A stretch of DNA of 64,000 bases from Gymnothorax reevesii (GCA_029721435.1 CM056573.1:47652501-47716500); one strand, 5' to 3'; numbered from the stretch's first letter, positions 1 through 13,536 are shown. Made by a program: numbers and translations. The notes: generated by a model not told the origin, from the sequence alone.

Positions 1-346
1 AATGCTTGCGTAAAAAAAATTGTGGAATACTTTAAAAACAGTGTTCCTCAACGTCAAATTGCAAAGGCTTTGAAAGTCTCATCATGGACAGTGCATAACC
101 TCATCAAAAGATTCAGAAAAATTGAAAAAAATTCTGTGCGTAAGGGACAAGGCCAAAGACCTTTACTGGATGCCTGTGATCTTCGGGCCCTCAGACGCCA
201 CTGCATCACTCACCAGCATGATTCTGTCATTGACATTACTAAATGGGCACAGGAATACTTTAAGAAACCTCTGTCTGTAAACACAGTCTGCCGTGCCATC
301 CACAGATGCCACCCAAAACTTGATCATGCAAAAAAGGAAACCATCC
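1..346 (+). pseudogene. Tc1 transposon copy A, 5' part (N-terminal transposase)
   Basis: From 22 the frame encodes about 110 residues of a Tc1-family transposase: a paired-like helix-turn-helix (motif [10 protein letters not shown] near residue 12) and the second DNA-binding subdomain ([19 protein letters not shown]). The same segment recurs in the copies at 25.2, 54.1 and 62.2 kb. The 5' terminal inverted repeat and the start codon region lie beyond the window edge. The frame stays open to about 346, where homology stops and an unrelated palindromic element begins. The catalytic core is separated from this part by about 2 kb (see 2360-2978), so the copy cannot make transposase. Family assignment is firm; which Tc1 subfamily is not determined. 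Confidence 0.85.
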
Positions 347-591
347 TCAAAATGTCAGGTGGCGCAACCGTCCGAGGACGTTAACACTATGTGAAATGTA
401 TTAAATATGTAATTTCAAATAAGAATTAATATAATATTAATATGGGGGCATAATTTTATTTGAAAGATTTTCAATATAAACAAATTTTTATAGTTTACTT
501 GTTCTTAAATTGTTTGGAAAACCAAATTACCCGCCCCCTACAATAAAGAATGCATAAGTTACTTTTAATACCCAGTTCAACTACAAAATAG

Positions 592-932
592 GGAAGGAAA
601 AACAAACGCCAAGGGTGCCCAGGTCCAGGTGCTCAAAAATAACGGTCTGAAGAGAAAAGTATGCTAAAAGGCCTGTATTAACGTAGGATAAAACAATTTA
701 AATATCGACACGTTTCAACCCACTCAGGTCTTCATCAGGGCAAAGTAATAGTGGAAAGCCTAAAGAAAAACAGATCATATAGACATCAGCTGTGCAAAAT
801 TGAGGTAATTAAGGTAATCCCGAACATGTGGGCAGGTAAAAATCAATCAGTTAAACAATGAGGGTATGTACAAAACAAGGGACCACAAGGCTTGATAGTT
901 TAATTATTTAGAAGTTAGTGTCTATAAACTTA
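592..932 (-). repeat. Left arm of long inverted repeat
   Basis: About 340 bases that are the reverse complement, with modest divergence and small indels, of 1618-1967. Shared blocks include AACAATGAGGGTATGTACAA near 854 and the hammerhead-like core at 712-738. Confidence 0.85.
712..738 (-). ncRNA. Hammerhead-like core (left arm)
   Basis: On the minus strand the bases read CTGATGA, one extra A, a four-pair stem II (GACC with GGTT, one wobble) closed by a TGAGTG loop, then GAAAC. After GAAAC comes GTGTC, which could make a two-pair stem III and a GUC cleavage site, the minimal layout described for PLE hammerheads. A convincing stem I was not found, and the extra A between the core and stem II departs from the consensus. 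Catalytic activity is therefore doubtful. Confidence 0.45.
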
Positions 933-1617
933 ACCGAAGAGAAACCTTTTGGATCCATTGCTTAGATGCGTTAAATAGTCCCGGGCTTAATGAAGATATT
1001 GACTTTTCATGTTATCTTTAACTTTTTGGACCTTCCTCATGGTTTGCAGTAGTATATTCTTTTGTTTTTGATTGTGGTTTGTCGTTCATCTTGCGATACG
1101 TGCCTGATGGATGCTTTGTATATGTAATTTCTTACATTTTTATCTCGTGTCAGGGAAATATATGGTATTAGTGGTTTCTCCTATTGAGGTCATTCACTTG
1201 TCGTCTTGTATTTATACTTATTTATTGTAACCATCCAGTATAGTTCGTGCTTATGGCAAGGTCTTTCTTGCGTTCTGTCAGGTTTCATTTATGCTTATTA
1301 ACCGTTCTGTGAATGTCCACTTCATTCCATTATTATCTACACTTGTCTTCAATCCCACTTTATGGTATGTTTTTTTTTTTTTGATAGTTGTCCCACCCGC
1401 TGTTTTTCCACTTTTCGTGCCAGAGGATTTTTTGTTATTTGAAATGTTGCTATTGCTCATCTTTTCTGTTTATTTGGGTTGATATATCGTCCTATTTAAC
1501 TGTTTTTTTATATTATCTACTTCAATTATCTTTAACTTTATTTTTTTGTCACTGATCTGTCATGGTCAAACTTGTTTGTGTTTAGACTTATTTTCTTGTC
1601 TTCCATTATTTTCTTGA

Positions 1618-1967
1618 TGAAACTTTATAGACACTAACTTCTAAATAATTAACCTATCATGCCTTGTGGTCCCTTGTTTTGTACATACCCTCATTGTTTA
1701 ATTGATTGATTTTACTTGCCCACATGTTCGGGATTACCTTAATTACCTCAACTTTGCACAGATGATGTCTATATAATCTGTTTTCCTTTTGGGTTTCCAC
1801 TATTACTTTGTCCTGATGAAGACCTGAGTGGGTCGAAACGTTGATATTTTAATCTTTTTTTAGCCTACGTTAATAAAGGCTTTTAAGCATACTTTTCTCT
1901 TCAGACCGTCATTTTTGAGTACCTGGACCTGGACACCCCTGAGGGTTTGTTTTTCCACTTCAGTTTG
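1618..1967 (+). repeat. Right arm of long inverted repeat
   Basis: Inverted partner of 592-932. It ends near GGTTTGTTTTTCCACTT, matching the start of the left arm in reverse complement. The two arms differ by scattered substitutions and small indels, so they are not a recent duplication. Confidence 0.85.
1813..1839 (+). ncRNA. Hammerhead-like core (right arm)
   Basis: CTGATGA at 1813-1819, extra A, stem II GACC/GGTC around TGAGTG, then GAAAC at 1835-1839. Compared with the left-arm copy, two bases of the GTGTC cleavage region are missing (GTTGAT here), so the presumed cleavage triplet looks damaged. Confidence 0.45.
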
Positions 1968-2194
1968 TTTCCCTGTAGTCGAAGAGCACCTACTCCCACT
2001 ATTTTACTCTCTTCTCCATTGAGTACCTGGGTGCATCATGTGATTGTTTCTACAAAATAGTAATGTTTTAAGGAGAGTAGACTCTCTCGGGTATACTTAC
2101 TAAAAAATAAATAAATAATCACTTTTTTAAAAAAAGGGAAGTGTGTGTTTTTTTTTTCCCCAAGAAACTTTTGGTTGCATCACCTGACATTTCT

Positions 2195-2359
2195 TGGCTG
2201 GTGAAATTGCAAATACTGTCTAAAATTGTACTACAACCCTGTAAATCTTGTGCAACCATTAAGACTTGTTTAAACATGCTCTTCCAACTTCAAATAAACG
2301 TATTCTGTACATTTTTAAAGACTTATTTACAAAAAAAATATATATATTTTTTTTTAAAG
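2195..2359. other. AT-rich stretch between PLE relic and Tc1
   Basis: Matches neither the Tc1 nor the palindromic element and contains A and T runs. No gene or signal seen. Confidence 0.4.
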
Positions 2360-2978
2360 GCTTACTTGTCATTGACCCATATAAAGGTTTTAGAGCAACA
2401 TATGCTCCCCTCCAGACAACATCTATCCAAAGGAAGGCCTTGTGTATTTCAGCAGGACAATGCAAAACCACAGACTGCAGCTATTACAACAGCATGGCTT
2501 CGTAGTAGCAGAGTCCGTGTGCTGAACTGCCCTGCCTGCAGTCCTGATCTTTCAATGATTGAGAACATTTGGCGCATAATTAAACAAAAAGTCCATCAAT
2601 GGAGACCGAAAACTCTCCAGCAGCTGAAAGCCTGTATTAAAAAAAAAAAAAAAGGGTGGGATCAAATTCCAATGGCTAAACTCAAGAAACTTGTCTCCTC
2701 AATGCCCAGAGGCCTCCACTCTGTGTTAAAAAGTAGAGGGGATGCTACACCATGGTAATCAGGCCCCTGTCCCAACTTTTTTCAGACCTGTAGCAGCCAT
2801 GAAATTTGAAATGAGCTCATTGTGAGAATAAAATTGTGAAATTTCTCAGTTTCAACATTTGCTATGTGATCTCTGTTCTATTGTGAATAAAATACTGGCT
2901 GGTGTGATTTGAAAGTCACTGCATTTTGATTTCACTCACAATTTACACTTTGTCCCAACTATTTCAGAATTGGGGTTG
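2360..2978 (+). pseudogene. Tc1 copy A, catalytic C-terminus and 3' TIR
   Basis: Frame 2373-2758 encodes the C-terminal part of a Tc1 DDE transposase: FQQDNAKPQTAA carries the second catalytic Asp and SPDLSMIENIW the third acidic residue (Glu). The first Asp (WSDE motif) is missing with the segment lost at the insertion. A 15-base A run at 2638-2652 lies where other copies encode KQEW. From 2770 the ~200-base terminal inverted repeat runs to GGGGTTG at 2978, followed by TA (2979-2980), the expected target-site end. This end matches the ends of copies C, D and E. Confidence 0.85.
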
Positions 2979-3273
2979 TATTAATTTGTAAATCAATACA
3001 GTAAAAAGCATTTTTCTTTCAAAAAAACATTATGTTAGCTGCTCTTCTTTTTTGCCACAGACCCACAGAATGCATGCAGAAGCTACAGTGCTTGCACACT
3101 CCACCTAGAGCTCTGTGGCAAGGAAACCAGCGACAAAACAACAGCTTCAAGCAGCATAGTTCACCATTACAGAACAAAATGAAAACTCTGGCTCAGATGG
3201 AGTGAAATGAAATACTGGCAACAAAGAATGGATTTAAAAAAAAAAAAAAAAAAAAAGATATTTGGCTACTGAC
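2979..3273. other. Start of CPVL last intron
   Basis: Flank between the Tc1 TA site and the donor of CPVL coding exon 11 (intron begins 3273 going down). It contains an A-run at 3236-3256. The last CPVL exon is not here: no frame shows the GGGHxLPYDQP-type motif expected for it. Confidence 0.6.
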
Positions 3274-3456
3274 CTGAAAGAACTCCCCCACTTGACGGAC
3301 ATACCCTGCAACCTCTGTGTCACCGGGCTGGACCTTCCAGTGGAACCGCTCAGCCTTTTTGTACTCAGCAGCTCCAGACCACTTCACAGTGGGCAAAAAA
3401 CGCTCCGTCAGTGGCGCTGCTACAATCACATCAAGCTGGCCGCTATAAATCAGCAC
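3274..3456 (-). CDS. cpvl: CPVL coding exon 11
   Basis: 61 codons, phase 0 at both ends, flanked by CCCAG and GTCAGT. Encodes [14 protein letters not shown] with the catalytic Asp (residue 392) and ends ...VRQVGEFFQ, just before the missing His exon. Confidence 0.95.
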
Positions 3457-6400
3457 CTGGGACGGACGACACGTATGCATTGGACATGCATAAATACAGT
3501 ATACAAACCGTATACAGACAAGTCAAGTTAATCAGAATTGGGTTACTGAAAACTCAAAGGGATAAATATTCAATTTACCATGAACTAGTCATCAGATTGT
3601 CAGATGAACAGCATATCATCCAAACAATGTTTAAACTAGGGATATGTTTATCAAATTCCAATGGTAAAATCTTGTTCATTTCCCATTTTGTCAGATATCC
3701 AGTAAAAGACATTTTAAGTCGGATGGCCAGTAGTGAAGTTCTATTCCTCTAGACATTTTAAAGATTCTGTGCTTCTTTGTCAATGTAAAACAAAAGGTCT
3801 TTCATCAGAGCAAGGGGAAGATTTAAAGCCAAACAAAGCCATAGTTTGAAGCAGACACTGAATCAGGGAGGTTTCCAAAGGGCCCAACTCCAATGACTTA
3901 AGAGGTCTACACATCTTTAAAAAAAAAAAAAAACAAGGTAACCGTATTGTAAGTGTAGCCAAAAGCATCCCAATGACACCCTCTTGTAAGGAAATTAACT
4001 AAAAATACTTTGTATTTGAGTGATAATATAAAGGGAAAAAATAACAGATTTTTTTTCCCTTTCCAGAAGGAGTGTTCCTCGGCGTTGGGCCCCTTTGGCA
4101 AACAAAGGATTCAATTATATGAAAGCTCACAGTCTAGCCTCAAAGTAAAAGAAATAATGCTCATCTCATCCAACAATGCCTCAATTTGTCTCCTAAGCCA
4201 CATCGCCCTTTGCTTTACATAAACAACACAGCACACAATCGTTGAAAGCCAGGATTATGACACCACCACAGATTAAATCCACATCGTCCTCCTGTTAGTG
4301 CTGCACCGCAGTCCCTCGGAAACTGCTGCAGAGCAGCACCTCTGGGGAGACAGGAGCCAAATGGTTCAAGCCACTACAAGTGGACGACACACTGGAGCCT
4401 ACGATGGGCTCACAGTCATATTGACATAAAAGCCCTCCACCGTACAGGAAACTGAATTGGACAGCCAGGATATGGGATGGCCCGGCCAGCTAGTTACATT
4501 CCCAGTCAAAAGTTTTTGCACACCCCAATATTTTCTGCAACCGTTACAATTTTTCATATAATGTTGATATTTTGTTCTTGTGTAATCGTCTCGTATTGGT
4601 TGTATAACAGAAAAGTAGGAAAACAGAGGCCCAGTGTATAAACCATGTATGTAACAGAACTAATTAAGAAAAACCAGGATCAGTCATTTTGTCAATATTT
4701 AAGCAGATCAGTAACGATGGTCTAATCCAGTGCTTCTCGGACCTCTCCTGGAGTAACACCTATCCAGCATGTGTTAGATCTCTCCCTGCTCCAGCACAGG
4801 AGATTCAAATGAACTGCTGCTTTATCAAGCAGCTTCAGAGGGTTGACAGCAAGCTGATCATTTCAATCACCTGTGCTGGATTCCATGTGGATTTTTCTTG
4901 TAAATGTATTATTTGTAATAAACAAGTATTGGGTTCCAGGGATTTCCTTGTTGTAAACATAGACTTGACAAGATCTTAGGGTGTGCAAAAACTTCTGACT
5001 GGTAGTGAAAGTACCCTATATCGAGCTCCCTCACCCTATAGTTGTCAAAGAGGACACCCAGCCAGGGTTTGATGGACTTCATGACGTCTTCCATCAAATA
5101 TTTCTCCACTGTCGAACCATCATTGAAGGTCAGGTTGCCAACATGGATGGAGCTCCTCACTGCAGGCAGGTTCACGAACTGGGCAAAGTACTCTTGGTCT
5201 GAAGGCTCCTGTGTGTGGAGTTATATTTGCAAACAGAAATGTCATATGTCAACAGAATACCTGAGACTTAACTGTTCAGATCTTGCTTTCCCCCTCTGGA
5301 CCTGCTACTAGGTATTGTGCAGAAATCCCCATACGATTTTTGCGAGTCATTCATTCCCGTTCTATTTATAATCTCAAGATCACAAAACATGCACAAGCAC
5401 TGGTCACTATGGCAATTAAAAATTTAATCTTGCAGGAGGACTTGGGAAATTGGCATATTGAATCACAAAGTAAATTAAGATGACCCATAATAAGGGCAGA
5501 GTATTATGACAAAGTTCAGAAATGCAAAACTTATCCACCAAATGGACAAAGTGGTATTGATAACCTGCTGTGTGAAGACTAATTCTCATGTCAGCCATGT
5601 CTTTTCCACCAAAATCCATCCCCAAAATATAAACCTGGACAACTTGTAAGCCTCAATCTTAATGTTCTCTCTGAATACTACGGTGTACCTGACACTGCAT
5701 GAAGTTGAAATAGTTTGTGCATCCTGTGACATTCTGGAAGAATGAAGGATAAAGGCTCAAGTCACCATTCAGCAGGCTGTCAAAAACCTGTGAGGAACAA
5801 ATGAAGCCGAAAAAAAAAAAAAAAAAAAAAAATTAGCACAGTGTAACATACAATTACATTACTACTGGAAACAAACCAGCTGCCTATACTGTATAATCAC
5901 AGACTGTTCACCGAGACCGCCCATACAGATGTAAACATGGAAGGGGATAACACAGATCAGTAAGCGAAAGTGTTCAGGATTTGAACCATACCTCATCTAA
6001 TAAACCAGGAGAATAGCTAAGCTATTATGTTTAGACTATGGCAGGATAATTCCTGCCAGAAACTTCTGTCACTGCGAGAAGACCGTACCCCCCTGTGGTC
6101 CTTACTTTAAAAGCCTCCAGCCACATCTGTTGCTGGATGAATCGGACCCCAGCATCTGTCTGCTGCTGGACATACTGCTTCTGCAATTCATCCACCAGAC
6201 CGATCTGGTAAAGGAACTCGGCATATCCCCCCAGCATCTGAGAGAAACAGAGAGGGATTTGAAAAAGAGGGCTCAGCGACCCAGAGTCACCCTGGTCAGG
6301 TTCATAATATTGCTTTACTTGACCAAGTAATCTGGTTGGGAATGTTGGATTTACAAACATTCAGAACAGGCTCTCGAACATTGACCAAAAGAAATGGCAC

Positions 6401-9400
6401 ACAGAGGATCCTTTTACTGCCATCATTATTAGCTCACCGAATCATTCCAAAAAAAATTAAGCAATTCAGAAAAAGTTCTTGCCTGGCTCCCACAAAATCA
6501 GCTGATTATTTTTGTACATTGACCGCAGTATAATTGATGACAAAAAAATTTTCCTTCGTGACACCAATATGTTCGGTGTTACAAGCGCTCAAAGTACATA
6601 GGAGTGGGTCGTAATTTCACATTTTGTGTTATTTTTTTTCCAGCTTTTTGAGTACTCGTAACTTTCTAAGTACAGGAGATGGCCACATGAAATTTTCTGG
6701 GATGAAAAAACTACAGCCAAATCAATGTTATATTCACTACAGGTGGCACAATATAAATCCAAAATTTCACTCTTGATTAGCAACCGTTATTCCAATTACC
6801 CACAGTCCGTTCCAAGCCATCTAGCGAGAAAAATGGCTCAACTCCTGGGTAGCTGGCTATGTAACCAACCAATATCAGTTCAATTAACTGAATAGTTAAT
6901 GTAATGTAGCCAACATTCCTTAAACGGAATTCACCAGCCCAACTTCAACCCAAGTTGATGATAACCATGGGTAATGTTAGCTTCACCATCAAATGCTACT
7001 TGGGTTGCTTCAAAATACTCATGGATCTACAGAAGGCTAACCAACTGGGCAATGTTAGTTAAAGCAACGTTAGACTCGCAGGAGGCCCAGTGCTAATTAA
7101 GTGTAGGTTCAAGCAATTTTCTTTTTTTATGACACTACAGAACCAATGCTGGAGGGGGAACATCTTTTGGCTTCTCAGTTAATCAAGGCCCCTATCACCC
7201 CAGGCCAGACAGGACACTCCGGGCCTTATCATGGAAACTGAGGGTTCTGTTAAAATTCTTGAATCAGACACCATATGAACCAATAGAAACAGTGAACCTC
7301 AAGTTTCTGTATCTGCTCAGAAAAAAAGGCTGAAGGAGCTACAGGTGTTGTCTGTTAGTCAAGGCAATCTGAAGGTTAAGGCCAAAAACTCTGGACAAAT
7401 TTCTCTTGGACAAATCCTTCCTTTCTGCCTTCAGGGCTGAATTATCAGACAGTCAATCAAGTGACAAGCGCAAAGCAGCGAGCGAACACACCATGCTTCC
7501 CGATCAGCGCAACATAACGGTTTTACTGATCCACAACATTCAGGTATTCAATGCAATACATCCAGAAACCTTTGATCTAACCCATGCTAAAAAAGGCGGC
7601 AACTTCTCGGGGTACATACCACTTCAGGATCACATAAGCCGTCACCAATGGCGATGCCTCTGAAATTGATCTTCACCTTAGCAGCGAGGTTGTTTTTGTG
7701 AATGTAATAACCAACTGCAGGAACATACTTCCCTGCGTATGACTGAAATACAAACAGCATTACATTATGGCTAACAAAACATCAGGTGATGAAAGAACTA
7801 GTGTATAAGATTAGTGCCATTTGGCAGTGAGATTTTAGACTGCAACCAGCTAATAAGCCCCCCCCCTCACCCTCCCCTTCCAAGTGTGAAGACCCTACAA
7901 TGACTGCAAAACTCACAACCAGGCGAGAGGCCCATTAATGAGCCAGTTTCTGTTTTGTCCTTCATTCTGTGTCTCAGTAGAAACATGGCTGTCTCTATGG
8001 AAGTGGCCCTGCTCCCTTGGTTGACATAAAGGGCTCATTCCAAGATAAAGAAAAGACAACGATTCTTATTTTCAGGTGATTATCCGAAAATGAAAACATT
8101 AAGTACTGCTCAGCTAAAAAGGCAAATTCATCGCCCGTGTTCTCCTGTTATTCTCTAGCAGTTATCACGCTCCCCTCTAACTGAGACTATAATCACAATC
8201 CTAATTTTCTTCACCTCCGTCTACACAGCTGTCACACTGCGGTTCCATTTGAAATGAGGTGCTGGAGCATGTTCAGCATGGAAAGCCATTTAAGTCAACA
8301 GCAAATAAGTGAATACATACATACATACAATCCCCAACTCCAATGAAATACGGACGTTGTGTAAAATGTGAATAAAAACAGAATGCAGTGATTTGCAAAT
8401 GTCATAAATCCACATTTTATTCACAATAGAACATAGACAACATCTGATGTTGAAAGGGAGATATCTTACCATTTCATTAAAAATATTTGCTCATTTTGAA
8501 TTTGATGGCAGCAACACATCGCAAAAAAAGTTGGGATGGGGCAACAAAAGGCTAGAAAAGTAAAAGGTAAAAAAAAAAAAAAAAAAAAAACAGCTTGCGG
8601 AGCATTTTACAACTAATTAGGTTAGTTGGCAACAGGTCAGTAACATGGCTGAGTATAAAAAGAGCATTTTAGAGAGGCAGAGTCTCTCAGAAGTAAAGAT
8701 GGGCAGAGGCTCACCAATCTACAAAAAACAGAGTCTAAAAACTGTGGAACAATTTCAGAAAAGTGTTCCTTAATGCAAAATTGTGAAGATTTTGAATATC
8801 CCACCATCTACAGTACATAATATCATCAAAAGATTCAGAGAATCTGCAGAAATCTTTGCGCGCAAGGCCGAAGGTCAGTATTGGATGGTCGTGATCTTCG
8901 GGCTGTCAGGCGGTACTGCATTAAAAACAGACATAATTTTGCACTGGAATTCACTGTAAGGGCTCAGGAACACTTCCGGAAATCATTGTCTATGAACACA
9001 GCTCACTGTGCAATGTACAAATGCAAGCTGAAGCAAAGGAGAAGCCATACGTGAACACGATCCAGAAATGCCGCGGTCTTCTCTGGGCCAACGCTCATTT
9101 AAAATGGACTGAGGAAAAATGGAAAACTGTTCTGTGGTCAGATGAATCAAAATTTGAAATTCTTCTTGAAATCAAGGATGCCGTGACGTGCGGACTAAAG
9201 AGAGACCATCCAGCTTGTTATAAAGCACTCAGTTCAAAAGATTGCACTTCTGATGGTAAGGGGCTGCATTAGTGCCTATAGCATGGGCAGCTTACGCATC
9301 TGGATAGGCATCATTAATCCTGAAAAGTATATAGAGGTTTTACACCATCTCTTTTAAGGATGGCCTTGCATATTTCATCAAGACAATGCTAACCCACATA

Positions 9401-12400
9401 CTGCATCCATCACAACAGCATAGCTTCCCTGTGGAAGAGTCTGGGTGCTGAAATGGTCAGCCAGCAGTCCAGACCATTCATCAATAGAAAACATTTGGCG
9501 CATCATAAAACAAAAAATCTAGCTCAGAAGACCCAAGACTGTTGAGCAGCTAGAATCCTACATCAGACGAAAGTGAAACGACATCCCTCTTCCAAAACGC
9601 CAGCAACTGTCCCCCTCACTTCCCAGATGTTTGCAGACTGTACTTAAAAGAAGAGGGGATGCAACATGATGGTAAACATGGCCCTGTCCCAACTTTTTTG
9701 AGATGTGCTGCTGCAATCAAATTCAAAATGAGCCAATATTTTAATGAAATGGTAAAATGTCTCACTTTCAACATCTGATATGTTGTCCATGTTCTCTTGT
9801 GAATAAAATGTGAGTTTATGAGATTTGCAAATCATTGCATTCTGTTTTTATTCACGTTTTACACAACGTCAAACTTGATTGGAATTGGGGTTTGTACATA
9901 CATACATACATATCCTGAAGCTAGCCAATTTAGCCCAGATTATCAAATGGCACACACCTCACAACAAGCTACAATATGCAATTCATACTTTGTCACAAAG
10001 GTGACACATTGATTTATACTTTTCTTTTTTTCCCCCCCAAACATCACTGGTTATATATATTCATTAATTCAAACTTCCGTAAAGCCGAATAGAGTTTTCT
10101 ATTCTAGTTACAATGGAAATCTCACCAGCAACGTTTTCTAACATCCAGTGGAGTTACGTCTGCGTTCACTCGCCGTTTGATTTTTGACTGGAAGACATTT
10201 CAAATTGAGCCGATCTTAACAACTGTCAAGGCGAATTTGTCGGAATTATGTTGCAGGCCCCTCTAAAGTGATTAATTAATAGAAGGGCAATGACACTCAA
10301 GTTATTGCTGTTGCATTAAATTGGCAATACTCAACAATCACTCAAGTGGCCATGTCAAAAATAATCCTCTTAGCACGACTCTTAAAACTCACCACATCCA
10401 GGGGGTGACAAATTATCAGCCAATACAAATAAACATTGACAGTCGACTGAACTCACCATGTTTGACAGCATTACGAAATTATCTCACGACGCCTTCATAA
10501 GAAATCCTGTTTCACATATACGTTTCAAATTAATACATCAGTTCATCGCCATTTTACCAGTTAAACTCGTACTTTCTTATTTTTGTTTAATATGGACTAT
10601 GACTTTTAGGGAGTCTTTACGTTATTTAAATACCAGTGCAACTAGACATGCATGGATGCAAGAACCACACCAACATGCAGATTGATAACATAGAATATGA
10701 TTTTGCTATGCTAAGATCATGGATTTTACGCTGAAATGTATTTTTGAAATGATGGACCTTTAAAAATGCATGCCCAGTTCTCGAAAGACTACGAGTTAAA
10801 AAAAAATACAGGGGTGGTCAAGTTGACATGCTCTGCATAGTGGCCGGTCAATCACTTGCATGAATGCATTAACACTGTCAATAGCCGTTATGTGATAACC
10901 TCACATGACGGCGAGCAGCCAGCCATCAGAACTAGGTCTACTTTCAGCTTCACCACAGGGAGCAGTACGCCGCCATCTTGGGCAGTGGCCGCAATAAATG
11001 CCCAGAAGATATAGAGCTGTTATAAAAGGAAACCATTGCCTTTTCTGCTGAGCGGTATTGTACTTATGAATATTGTGTTCCATTCCTGGCAATATTGAAG
11101 CCAATAGATTACCCCCAAAATCTTACACACTAGTCCTTTAATTTGCATTCTTTAATGGCTTATATATGATTCTGCACGTCTCCCCTGCCCCCCAGTTAGA
11201 GCTGTGCCCAATTTAATTTGACAATACAGATACACACTTCAGCAGCACCACACAAATCAAATTTGCTGTTGTTCGTAACAGCCAGTCACTCATGGGCATT
11301 TTCACTAAACGTCTTGCAGGCCTGGTGAACCGGAAGCAAGAAGCTTATTCGGAGATTAGGTAGTTGCTACCAAATATGAAATTAAAGTGACAGACAAACG
11401 CACAAATCAATGCTAATCTTTTACTTCATATGCAAATTCTGTCAGCCAACATCCATAACATAAAAGTGCCTAATTTAAACTACATCCAACGACTAACAAA
11501 ATAGCTAGTTCCGCTTACATGACCCAATACATGCACACCTTGCTCAAGCTTATTTTAACTGATACGTTTCAAATATGAAACTGAATAATGTATCCCACCT
11601 ACAATCTCCACAAATCTCCTGTACACATCATTTTGTTACATCCAAGAAGTCATACATGGAACAACAACAATCAAAAAATATCAGGAAACCCAACAGCTGC
11701 AGATATGATTTGCCTCGCTTCCATTTTGAGATTAGAAACTCCCGTCTCCTTGCATGACAGGGATTGGCCAGCAGGTGGCGATCACTGCTGTTCATTCATA
11801 AATTACTGCAGCTCTCCTAAACCACTGATCACCTGCTTCGCCCCACTACCGGTCTCATAATGCACTGTGCAGGGGCTCAATTGAAAGTGAATAGGAATGT
11901 GACTCAGCCCTCCAAAGTATCACATCTGTATCGCTACCCTGTCAGATGAATTTTTGCATATTAGCAATGTAAATGGAAATAAATGCATTCTTACTTCCCC
12001 AGTAGCATAGAAATCGTTATGCTGGAACTCACTGAAGATCTGGAAGAACTGAATCAGTGCGCTGAAGAGAAGCAACAAAAGTGAATCCCTTAAAAACTGA
12101 ATCATACTACACAACGAACCCAGAAACATGAGGCACTCACACATCCCAAAACTCAGACAGGTGTTTAACAGAAAAAGAGGCCTGGTAAAAAAGGACATTG
12201 CAAATGCTACATGCTTCAAAGTAATCTTAATTATGACAGAAGTGACCTTCTAGTATCAATGAATTCACATCAGTATATGCTCCAAGTAATTTTAATTATG
12301 ACAAAAAAATGTTACCTTCTAGTGTGAATACATTCACATTACTCAGTAACATATACAGTGTGAGGGCTGACATAGAACCCCCCCACAGCTTGCCTGTAAA

Positions 12401-13495
12401 GATCTCGCCCCACATCGTCCTGATCACGGGCAAATCCTCGATCATCCTCTGTAAAACTAAATCCTGTTCCCACCTGAGGGACACAGCACAGCAGCTTACC
12501 ATCAGCACACAAATCATAAAACACAGCACTCCCAATAAAATAATGAAAAGGATTGAGAAACACTGCATGCATAATGAAAATGGAATGTTTACCAAGCTCA
12601 GACATGATTTAGAAAGTGAAACTGGTCAGGTGAAGAGCAGGTTTGAATATATTATCCTAGCAATCTCCACTAGTAGTTCCTGAGCTGGAAAGATGCTGGA
12701 GCTTGAATAGCTTCATGCAGTCTGGTGTCAATTCTTCATGCAAATGTAATATTAAAAAAATTGTGGCAAAGGCACTGCGCCCGCTTGGCCAAACATGGGC
12801 AAAATGGAACGCCCCCTACTGGCCAAAGTATCAGACCGATTCGGCTCAAAATCGAACTCCGTCTAGACCTTATGACCATATAGACACATATGAAAGGATC
12901 AGTCAAAAACTAAAGACACTTGAGACCAGCCAAAAGTTAACGCACGCACGTACGCACGCACGCACGACAGACCATCACTAAAGACCCCGAGCATAGCATA
13001 AGAAGCGAGCCAATTAAAAGATCTTTTAGCTATCCAAAGATCTAGGAGTGAATCTAGAGGGTAATAGTTTAGTTTTAATAATGAAATCTTTCATATGTAA
13101 TCTTTCAGTCATGGCTGGCATTCTCTAGAAGTGGCCATAAACATACCGGGTTGTCAATGTAAAGAACGGAATATCTGGATGTCCAGGGATAACTCCTGAA
13201 TCCCACTGTAAATAGAAGACATCACAGTACCATCAGACAGTGGGCAGAGGAAATAGCAGATCTATACCACTGACATATTAGCTCAGTCCAGAGGCCAGTG
13301 TTAGCATCTGCTAAAAATGTGCATACATTCTATCAACATGAAATCTCACACCTACCCGTTAGGTTCTGATACACCACATAAGGTCCATGCTCCACAAAGA
13401 GACCAAACATAGATGTCCCTCCTGGACCTCCCTGAAGCCAGAGAAGTACTGGTGCTGCCTCAGGCTTCTCCTAAAGGAGACACAAACACACACAC

Positions 13496-13536
<41 letters not shown>

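Larger units (their letters stand above)
347..2194. mobile_element. Palindromic Penelope-like (PLE) relic inserted in Tc1 copy A
   Basis: The block interrupts the Tc1. Its outer ends form a short inverted repeat: 349-368 (AAATGTCAGGTGGCGCAACC) and 2174-2193 read as near-perfect reverse complements. Inside are two long arms (592-932 and 1618-1967) in inverted orientation, each with a hammerhead-like motif of the kind found in the LTR-like repeats of Penelope-like elements. The central ~680 bases hold no recognisable reverse transcriptase or GIY-YIG domain; only short ORFs are present. The best reading is a non-autonomous or internally deleted PLE-related element, possibly carried inside another short-TIR element. 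The PLE link is an inference from the motif and the inverted LTR-like arms, not from protein. Confidence 0.5.
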
